Positions 1 through 4,762 of a DNA stretch of 5,752 nucleotides are shown here, piece by piece. Both the position numbers and the translations under genes were made by a program. The stretch is taken from contig DVNF01000168.1 in the NCBI GenBank assembly GCA_018714575.1, forward strand, positions 1 to 5,752, read 5' to 3'. The notes beneath the pieces were generated by a model. The model did no database searches. It had not been told where the DNA came from and worked only from the letters and a program-made list of their open reading frames with translations. The number at the start of each line of letters is the position of its first letter. The stretch's first letter is position 1. Source of the DNA: Candidatus Stercoripulliclostridium merdigallinarum. Its GTDB lineage: Bacteria > Bacillota > Clostridia > Christensenellales > DTU072.

Positions 1-447
1 CAATATATGCACTCTGGCGCGCTTTACGCCCTCCTTCTTCGCCTCGGTCAGCATCGCCAGCAGATGCGAGATATTGGAGTGGACGTTACCGTCGGACAAC
101 AATCCGATAAAGTGCATCGTACCGCCTTTCATGCAGTTCGCGATCAGCTCCTCCCACGCCTTCGAACGATAAATATCGCCCGATTCGATGGATTCGTTGA
201 CCAATTTGGCGCCTTGCGAATAGATTTGTCCGCAACCCAAAGCGTTGTGACCGACTTCGGAATTGCCCATATCGTCGTCGGAAGGCAGACCTACGGCTAC
301 GCCGTGCGCCCTAAGGTAAGTATGCGGGCATTCCTTCAGCAACCTGTCCAAGGTCGGAGTGCGCGCTTCACCGACGGCATCGCCGATCCCGTTTGCGGAT
401 CTGCCGATGCCGTCCATTACTACTAAAACGACTTGTTTATCGCTCAT
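1..447 (-). CDS. gpmI: 2,3-bisphosphoglycerate-independent phosphoglycerate mutase, N-terminal part (runs off the left edge)
   Basis: This cytoplasmic enzyme interconverts 3-phosphoglycerate and 2-phosphoglycerate in glycolysis and gluconeogenesis, using metal ions (usually Mn2+) and a phosphoserine intermediate. I translated 149 residues from the ATG at 447; the frame is still open at base 1, so only roughly the first quarter to third of a 500-560-residue protein is present. Visible family signatures are VVMDGIG (metal-ligand Asp12), the nucleophile motif MGNSEVGH (Ser63), GLLSDGNVHS (His123) and the closing RVHIL, which in the family precedes a DGRD motif. The wording DDDMGNSEVGHNALG, then QGAKLVNESI, matches the plant-like iPGM type as I remember it, rather than the common B. 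subtilis/E. coli type. The gene lies 45 bp after tpiA and is probably co-transcribed with pgk and tpiA. The start is forced, because an in-frame TAA lies 21 bases upstream and this is the only ATG between, yet no Shine-Dalgarno sequence precedes it. Confidence 0.95.
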   Translation of the reverse strand, partial: MSDKQVVLVVMDGIGRSANGIGDAVGEARTPTLDRLLKECPHTYLRAHGVAVGLPSDDDMGNSEVGHNALGCGQIYSQGAKLVNESIESGDIYRSKAWEELIANCMKGGTMHFIGLLSDGNVHSNISHLLAMLTEAKKEGVKRARVHIL

Positions 448-492
448 AAATTGTATAATAGAAAGTTTTTAGACGATTATATCTATATCGAC
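448..492 (-). other. A/T-rich tpiA-gpmI spacer without a Shine-Dalgarno site, with two -10-like hexamers
   Basis: On the coding strand this 45-base spacer contains no AGGAG or GGAG element within reach of the gpmI ATG. It does contain TATAAT (476-481) and TATTAT (455-460). The second ends 7 bases before the ATG, so a transcript started from it would begin at about the start codon. Neither hexamer has a recognisable TTGACA-like -35 at 16-18 bp, so any promoter here is speculative. No hairpin with a T-tract is visible, so transcription from tpiA should read through. Confidence 0.35.
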
Positions 493-1254
493 TTACAGTT
501 CGGTATAGTGAACGATCTTTGCGAACTCTGCGGGTTTCAGGGAAGCGCCGCCGATCAAGCCGCCGTCGATCTGGGGCATAGCCATCAGCTCTTTGACGTT
601 GGAAGCGTTCATCGAACCGCCGTATTGTACGCGCATTGCGTGGGCGGGAGTCCTGCCGTATTGCTTTCTCAGCGCCTTTCTGATGACGAAAGCCGCGGTG
701 TTAGCTTCTTTCGGCGTAGCCGTCTTGCCAGTGCCGATAGCCCATACGGGTTCGTAAGCGATAACGATTTGTTTCAAAGCCGACTTGTCGATACCTTCGA
801 AAGCGGCGGAAGTTTGCCTTAACAAAACTTCTCTGGTCTTTCCGGCTTCGCGCTCTTCCAAAGTTTCGCCTACGCATACGATGACTTTCAGACCCGCTGC
901 GATAGCGGCTTTCATCCTGGCGTTGACGGATTGGTCGGTTTCGCCGAAGTATTGACGACGTTCGGAGTGTCCGATAATTACGTATTTAACTTTCAATGCC
1001 TTCAGCATTTCGGCGGAAATTTCGCCCGTGAAAGCGCCCTTCGGCGCCCAGTGCACGTTTTGTGCGCCCAATGCTATGCTCTTATGACCTCTGAGGGCTT
1101 TTCTGGCAGCGTCGATATTGGTGAACGGCACGCAAATAACGACTTCCATTTTTCCGGGATCGCCTACCAAGGGCAGTAATTTTTCGATCAGCTCTACGGT
1201 TTCGGCTTTGGTGCAGTTCATTTTCCAGTTGCCTGCAATAATTTCTCTTTTCAT
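493..1254 (-). CDS. tpiA: Triosephosphate isomerase
   Basis: This cytoplasmic (beta/alpha)8-barrel enzyme, normally a dimer, interconverts dihydroxyacetone phosphate and glyceraldehyde 3-phosphate. The product is 253 residues, the usual length for the family. All catalytic elements are visible: Asn9 and Lys11 in AGNWKMN, the electrophile His96 in IIGHSERR, the base Glu168 in AYEPVWAIGTGK followed by the flexible loop 6, and the phosphate-gripping YGGS (211-214) and GGLIGGASL (231-239). The start at 1254 is supported by AGGAG at 1262-1266, 7 bases upstream. A second ATG 5 bases further upstream (1257-1259) is out of frame and only 2 bases from the Shine-Dalgarno site. The gene sits 36 bp after pgk and 45 bp before gpmI with no terminator on either side, so it is the middle gene of a glycolytic operon. 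Nothing about the protein looks degraded or unusual. Confidence 0.98.
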   Translation of the reverse strand: MKREIIAGNWKMNCTKAETVELIEKLLPLVGDPGKMEVVICVPFTNIDAARKALRGHKSIALGAQNVHWAPKGAFTGEISAEMLKALKVKYVIIGHSERRQYFGETDQSVNARMKAAIAAGLKVIVCVGETLEEREAGKTREVLLRQTSAAFEGIDKSALKQIVIAYEPVWAIGTGKTATPKEANTAAFVIRKALRKQYGRTPAHAMRVQYGGSMNASNVKELMAMPQIDGGLIGGASLKPAEFAKIVHYTEL

Positions 1255-1261
1255 TTCATTT

Positions 1262-1266
1262 CTCCT
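1262..1266 (-). promoter_or_regulatory. Ribosome binding site of tpiA (AGGAG)
   Basis: AGGAG lies within AAAAGGAGAAATGAA on the coding strand, 7 bases before the in-frame ATG at 1254. This spacing picks that ATG over the out-of-frame one at 1259, which would be only 2 bases away. The upstream ATG would encode a two-codon frame (Met-Lys-stop) whose TGA overlaps the true start. Confidence 0.85.
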
Positions 1267-1290
1267 TTTAATATGTCGTCGAACGCGCGA

Positions 1291-2562
1291 CTATTTGTTG
1301 TCCAAGCATGCTACGCCGGGCAGTTCCAAACCTTCCAGGAATTCCAACGAAGCTCCGCCGCCGGTAGAGATGTGGGTCATCTTGTCGGCAAAACCGAGTT
1401 GTTTGACCGCCGCAGCAGAATCGCCGCCGCCGATGATCGTGGTAGCAGAAGTGTCCGCCAAAGCCTTTGCAACGGCGATCGTGCCCTTTGCCAAAGTCGG
1501 GTTTTCGAACACGCCCATGGGTCCGTTCCAAATAACCGTCTTTGCGTTCTTTACCGCGTCGGCATACAAAGCCTGAGTCTTTTCGCCGATATCCAAGCCC
1601 ATCTTGTCTGCGGGAATGGCGTTGGAAGGTACGGTTTCGACGTCGACTTCGCCGTCGATGGGATCGGGGAATGTCGCCGCTACGACGGTGTCTACGGGCA
1701 ACAGGAAGTTGACGCCCTTTTCTGCGGCTTTCGCCATCAGCTCGGTCGCCAGATCGACTTTATCCAATTCGCACAGGCTGGTGCCTACTTCGTAGCCTTT
1801 TGCCTTAAAGAAAGTGTACGCCATAGCGCCGCCCACTATCAAAGTATCGACCTTTTCCAACAGGTTCTTGATAACGCCGATCTTGTCGGAAACTTTAGCT
1901 CCGCCCAGAATAGCGACAAAGGGACGAACGGGATTTTCCAAAGCTCCGCCCATAATCTCCAATTCCTTTTCGATCAGGAAACCGGCAACGGCGGCTTTGC
2001 AAAGTCCGTACTGAGCGATGCCCGCGGTGGAAGCGTGCGCACGGTGTGCGGTACCGAAAGCGTCGTTTACGTAAATGTCGCAGAATTCAGCCAAAGCGCG
2101 GCAGAAACCTTCGTCGTTCTTGGTTTCTTCCTCGTGGAATCTGAGGTTTTCCAACAACACGACGTCGCCGTCTTTCATTGCGGCGACCTTCGCTTTCGCG
2201 TCGGGTCCGATGACGTCCTCGGCAAAAGTGACTTTGCCGCCCAACAGCTCGTTCAAACGTGCCGCTACGGGGCGCAGAGAGCATTTCTTCAAAGTCTTCG
2301 CTACCAATTCTTCGCGGCTAAGACCTTCGTCCTCGGGTTTGATTTTCTTGATCTTTTCGTTAAAGATGTTGTAAGGTCTGCCCAGGTGAGAACACAAAAT
2401 GACTTTTGCGCCGTGATCCATCAGGTATTTGATGGTCGGCAACGCGCCGTTGATACGGTTTTCGTCGGTGATAACGCCGTTTTTCATGGGTACGTTCAAG
2501 TCAACGCGCACCAGACATTTTTGACCTTTTACGTCTACGTCTTTTATGGTTTTCTTGTTCAT
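1291..2562 (-). CDS. pgk: Phosphoglycerate kinase
   Basis: This cytoplasmic enzyme transfers phosphate between 1,3-bisphosphoglycerate and ADP, a substrate-level ATP-yielding step of glycolysis. The product is 423 residues from the ATG at 2562. The frame is open 16 codons further up, but those codons overlap the promoter, and AGGAG sits 6 bases before 2562. N-domain signatures for 3-phosphoglycerate binding are RVDLNVP (19-25), ENRI with Arg36, SHLGRP (58-63), LRFHEEE (140-146) and AHRAHAST (172-179). C-domain nucleotide-binding signatures are LGGAKVSDK (219-227), WNGPMGVFE (345-353), GGGDSAAAV (378-386) and the closing STGGGASLEF. It is about 25-30 residues longer than typical bacterial PGKs of about 395. 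Most of the excess is a Lys/Glu-rich insertion directly after SHLGRP, at about residues 64-95. It is the first gene of the pgk-tpiA-gpmI unit and has its own promoter. Confidence 0.98.
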   Translation of the reverse strand: MNKKTIKDVDVKGQKCLVRVDLNVPMKNGVITDENRINGALPTIKYLMDHGAKVILCSHLGRPYNIFNEKIKKIKPEDEGLSREELVAKTLKKCSLRPVAARLNELLGGKVTFAEDVIGPDAKAKVAAMKDGDVVLLENLRFHEEETKNDEGFCRALAEFCDIYVNDAFGTAHRAHASTAGIAQYGLCKAAVAGFLIEKELEIMGGALENPVRPFVAILGGAKVSDKIGVIKNLLEKVDTLIVGGAMAYTFFKAKGYEVGTSLCELDKVDLATELMAKAAEKGVNFLLPVDTVVAATFPDPIDGEVDVETVPSNAIPADKMGLDIGEKTQALYADAVKNAKTVIWNGPMGVFENPTLAKGTIAVAKALADTSATTIIGGGDSAAAVKQLGFADKMTHISTGGGASLEFLEGLELPGVACLDNK

Positions 2563-2568
2563 AAACCG

Positions 2569-2573
2569 CTCCT
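2569..2573 (-). promoter_or_regulatory. Ribosome binding site of pgk (AGGAG)
   Basis: AGGAG within AAGGAGCGG lies 6 bases before the ATG at 2562. It fixes the start there rather than at the in-frame ATG at 2610, which lies upstream of the -10 box and so would fall outside the predicted transcript. Confidence 0.88.
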
Positions 2574-2598
2574 TAAAGAGATTCTTTTTTCTTCGGTA

Positions 2599-2628
2599 AT
2601 TATAACACACCGCATTTTAAAAATGCAA
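2599..2628 (-). promoter_or_regulatory. Extended -10 promoter of the pgk-tpiA-gpmI operon
   Basis: On the coding strand a consensus TATAAT (2599-2604) is preceded by TGT (2605-2607), making the extended -10 form TGnTATAAT. A weak -35 candidate, TTGCAT (2623-2628), lies 18 bp upstream; it matches TTGACA at only three of six positions, so the extended -10 probably carries most of the activity. The expected transcription start is near 2592, giving a 5' leader of about 30 bases that contains the pgk Shine-Dalgarno site. This fits vegetative sigma (SigA-type) recognition. A 15-bp palindrome occupies most of the spacer and overlaps the -35 candidate. Confidence 0.75.
2612..2626. repeat. Perfect 15-bp palindrome in the pgk promoter, possible operator
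   Basis: The arms GCATTTT (2612-2618) and AAAATGC (2620-2626) are perfect inverted complements around a single central base. The element covers much of the -35/-10 spacer and the last four bases of the -35 candidate, a position where a bound dimeric repressor would block RNA polymerase. I do not recognise it as a Rex, CcpA or Fur site. A chance palindrome in A/T-rich DNA is possible. Confidence 0.45.
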
Positions 2629-2633
2629 TATTT

Positions 2634-2647
2634 TTTTACCTTTTACC
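2634..2647. repeat. Two tandem copies of the heptamer TTTTACC
   Basis: TTTTACC occurs twice in direct tandem on the plus strand, read as GGTAAAAGGTAAAA on the coding strand, just upstream of the pgk -35 candidate. It could contribute to an UP-like A-rich region or be chance. The remaining stretch from 2648 to 2713 is A/T-rich, and I see no gene, RNA or hairpin in it. Confidence 0.3.
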
Positions 2648-2713
2648 TAATAAATAATAAATCATTACAAATCTGTCGCGATCTAGTAGCGCTTTCGTTT
2701 GTTTTATCGCACT

Positions 2714-2747
2714 AAAAAGCCGTCCCGAAGCCTTCCCGCGGGGCGGC
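2714..2747 (-). terminator. Intrinsic terminator of the flippase-mazG-dusB unit
   Basis: On the coding strand, arms at 2739-2747 (GCCGCCCCG) and 2719-2727 (CGGGACGGC) form a G/C-rich 9-bp stem with one C-A mismatch and an 11-base loop. It is followed at once by five T residues (2714-2718). It begins 39 bases after the dusB stop. The opposite strand has no T-run after the hairpin, so the element acts leftwards only. It separates the upstream unit from the pgk promoter. Confidence 0.8.
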
Positions 2748-2786
2748 AAAAAAATACCTGTCGATAACGCGCCGTATCCGCTATAG

Positions 2787-3740
2787 TCAGCGGAGTTCCG
2801 AAAAAAACTGCTTCGAAAGTTCCTCCGCCGCGTCGATAATATCCCGTGCGCACTTTGCCGAAAACGCCGCAAGCTTTATCGCCTTGCCGCCGCGGATACC
2901 CTTTGCGTAATATACGAAATGTTTTTTCATCATATCCGTCGCTACGCGTTCGGGATAGACTTTTAAAATCATGGAAAAGTGTTCTTTTATCAGTTCCCCT
3001 GGGTCTACCGACACTTGTCTTCCGGCAAGTTCCGAAAATATATAAGGTCTGCCCAACGCGCCCCTGGCTATTGCCGCTCCGTCGCATCCTGTAACCGCCA
3101 GCGTTCTGTCCAGCGATTCCCTGTCGGTAATGTCGCCGTTGGCGAATACGGGTACCGAAACAGCGTTCTTGGTTTCCCGAATGCCGTTTAAATCGACCGT
3201 TCCCGAATAGAAATCTTCGCGCCGCCTGCCGTGCACCGTAATTGCCGCGGCGCCGGCTTCTTCCGCCGCTTTCGCAGCCTCCGGCGAAGTCAAATCTCCC
3301 TCCGAAAAGCCCAGGCGCATCTTTACCGTAACGGGACGGGAGCCTGCCGCGCCGACAGCCGCGGCAACGACTTCTTTCAGCCGCGGAATATCTTTCAACA
3401 ACGCGCTGCCCTCGCCGTTTCCGACGATCTTATGTACCGGGCAACCGCAATTTATATCTATAATATCGAATTTTTTTAGCGTTGGGTGTAACACGGCTTT
3501 TTCGATAAATTCCGGTTCGGAACCGAAAATCTGCACGCATTTTATCGGCTCCGCGTCGGTGGTCATAAGTAGATCCTCTGTGTGGTTGGATCCGTATACC
3601 AGACCTTTTGCGGAAATCATTTCGGTAAACGTCAGCGCGGCGCCGTACCTGTATGCCAACGCCCTTTGCCCTACGTCCGAATATCCGGCTATTGCCGGCA
3701 TGATCAGATTGCCGGAAATTTCGACGCCGCCTATCTTCAT
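2787..3740 (-). CDS. dusB: tRNA-dihydrouridine synthase, DusB-like
   Basis: Dus enzymes use FMN and NADPH to reduce specific uridines in tRNA to dihydrouridine. The product has 317 residues, typical for the family. The N-terminal TIM-barrel shows a slightly divergent opening motif, MPAIAGYSD (14-22; more usual is LAPMAGVTD). The catalytic motif INCGCPVHKIV has the expected general-acid Cys100, followed by GSALL. Also present are VTVKMRLGF (137-145), ITVHGR (167-172), and the FMN-phosphate region NGDI (201-204) and GRPY (230-233). The C-terminal helical domain contains KKHFVYYAKGIRG (272-284), resembling the tRNA-binding region of DusB. Which uridine it modifies cannot be read from the sequence. 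The start ATG overlaps the mazG stop by 4 bases (ATGA) behind a modest AAGG at 7 bases, so translation is probably coupled to mazG. A terminator follows. DusB is the best subfamily guess; Dus family membership is near certain. Confidence 0.9.
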   Translation of the reverse strand: MKIGGVEISGNLIMPAIAGYSDVGQRALAYRYGAALTFTEMISAKGLVYGSNHTEDLLMTTDAEPIKCVQIFGSEPEFIEKAVLHPTLKKFDIIDINCGCPVHKIVGNGEGSALLKDIPRLKEVVAAAVGAAGSRPVTVKMRLGFSEGDLTSPEAAKAAEEAGAAAITVHGRRREDFYSGTVDLNGIRETKNAVSVPVFANGDITDRESLDRTLAVTGCDGAAIARGALGRPYIFSELAGRQVSVDPGELIKEHFSMILKVYPERVATDMMKKHFVYYAKGIRGGKAIKLAAFSAKCARDIIDAAEELSKQFFSELR

Positions 3741-4747
3741 CCTACTACCTTTTTGGCTTCCTGATAAAATTCTTCCATTTTATCGATGTTTTCGGATTTT
3801 AACTCGACGCCTTCCTCTTTACAACGCTTTTCCATATACAAATAGCGTTTTATAAACCGTGCCGTCGTCCCGTTCAGCGCGACTTCGGGATCGATACCTC
3901 CCATCCTAAGATAATTGACTGCCGCGAAAAGTATGTCGCCGCCCTCTTTTTCGCGTTCCGCCGCCGTAGCGTTCCGGTATTCTTCCAATTCCTCAACGAC
4001 TTTCTCGTATGCGCCGCTTTCGTCGGCAAAATCAAAGCCCGTTTTCTTGATTATCTTTTGTATCTTATACGCCCTCATCAACGCGCCGTAAGTCACGGGC
4101 ACGGAAGCTATCTTATCCGCTGTAGAGCGGTAACCTTTTTCGACGGCTTTCGCGGCTTCCCAATTCTTTAACGCTTCGTCGGGGTCGGCGGCTTTTTCGC
4201 TGCCGAATATGTGAGTATGCCTGGTTATCAGCTTTTCGCACAGCGCGTCTATTAAATCGCCGTCGTTAAATTCGCCTTCGTCGTCGGCGATCACCGCGTG
4301 GAACAAACCCTGCAACATGACGTCGCCTGCTTCTTCGCGCATTTTTACGGCGTCTTTCAGATCTACTGCTTCCGCCAATTCATAAGATTCCTCTATCGCG
4401 TTCGAGCGGATACTTTCATGCGTTTGCGCCCTGTCCCAAGGACATCCGTCGGGATCGCGCAGACGTTTTATGATCTCGATCAAGTCTCCGTAAGACCACT
4501 TCTTTCTGTGGATAAAATCGCTGCCGCAGACGGTAAATTCGGGGGTAAACGTCAATTTTTTCAACGGTATCGTTCTGCCGAAAGACACTACTTCGGCGTC
4601 GGCGCCGAATACTTTTACGGCTTTGGCTTTTACGGCTTCGAAATTCTCCGGCGCGATTGCCGAAATTTTATTGTCTAAGTTTAAATCGAAGAGGTTTACT
4701 TTGCGTTGCAAAAACTCCTCCGCGTCGAAATATGTATACGATTTCAT
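3737..4747 (-). CDS. mazG: MazG-family nucleoside triphosphate pyrophosphohydrolase with a short extra N-terminal domain
   Basis: MazG enzymes cleave NTPs or dNTPs to the monophosphate and pyrophosphate and are thought to clear aberrant nucleotides. This 336-residue protein has two MazG modules. The first begins with the hallmark RLRDPDGCPWDRAQTH (95-110) and carries metal-ligand motifs EESYE (119-123) and EAGD (139-142). The second (about 215-310) carries EELEE (252-256) and EGGD (268-271), then DPEVAL. Both acidic sets are intact, so neither module is visibly dead. Residues 1-85 precede the first module and match no domain I recognise with confidence. In the Bacillus homologue YabN this place is held by a full tetrapyrrole-methylase domain, and parts here (about 40-80) faintly resemble the end of that domain and its linker. 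AGGAG 5 bases upstream supports the start. The gene follows the flippase by 15 bp and overlaps dusB by 4 bp. Confidence 0.93.
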   Translation of the reverse strand: MKSYTYFDAEEFLQRKVNLFDLNLDNKISAIAPENFEAVKAKAVKVFGADAEVVSFGRTIPLKKLTFTPEFTVCGSDFIHRKKWSYGDLIEIIKRLRDPDGCPWDRAQTHESIRSNAIEESYELAEAVDLKDAVKMREEAGDVMLQGLFHAVIADDEGEFNDGDLIDALCEKLITRHTHIFGSEKAADPDEALKNWEAAKAVEKGYRSTADKIASVPVTYGALMRAYKIQKIIKKTGFDFADESGAYEKVVEELEEYRNATAAEREKEGGDILFAAVNYLRMGGIDPEVALNGTTARFIKRYLYMEKRCKEEGVELKSENIDKMEEFYQEAKKVVG

Positions 4748-4752
4748 CGTAA

Positions 4753-4757
4753 CTCCT
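4753..4757 (-). promoter_or_regulatory. Ribosome binding site of mazG (AGGAG)
   Basis: AAAGGAG on the coding strand ends 5 bases before the ATG at 4747, within the 15-bp spacer after the flippase stop. It supports a genuine start here, so the short N-terminal domain of MazG is not the product of a missed upstream start. Confidence 0.8.
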
Positions 4758-4762
4758 TTGGA

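Noticed and set aside
1257..1266. A two-codon frame (Met-Lys-stop) overlapping the tpiA start, as a possible regulatory mini-ORF.
   Set aside because: Its ATG is only 2 bases from the Shine-Dalgarno site, too close for efficient initiation, whereas the tpiA ATG has ideal spacing.
1268..1531. An 87-codon minus-strand frame overlapping the end of pgk in another frame.
   Set aside because: The translation is very rich in Arg, His and Gly, typical of an out-of-frame reading, and it overlaps a certain gene.
2612..2637. The palindrome followed by a T-run on the plus strand, as a possible rightward terminator.
   Set aside because: The stem is nearly all A/T with essentially no loop, and no plus-strand gene exists for it to terminate.
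1273..2715. A 480-codon open frame on the plus strand, antisense to the whole of pgk and longer than pgk itself.
   Set aside because: Its triplets coincide with the pgk codons, so it stays open simply because pgk uses no TTA, CTA or TCA codons. Its product resembles no protein I know, while the minus-strand frame encodes every PGK motif.
2563..2786. The 224-bp spacer as a possible riboswitch, T-box or small-RNA locus.
   Set aside because: The predicted pgk leader is only about 30 bases. Beyond the terminator, the short palindrome and a 7-bp tandem repeat, I see no paired structure or conserved aptamer sequence.
2636..2872. A 78-codon minus-strand frame spanning the dusB end, the terminator and the spacer, as a possible small gene.
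   Set aside because: It runs through the terminator hairpin and overlaps dusB out of frame. Its translation is Arg/Ser/Phe-rich with no motif.
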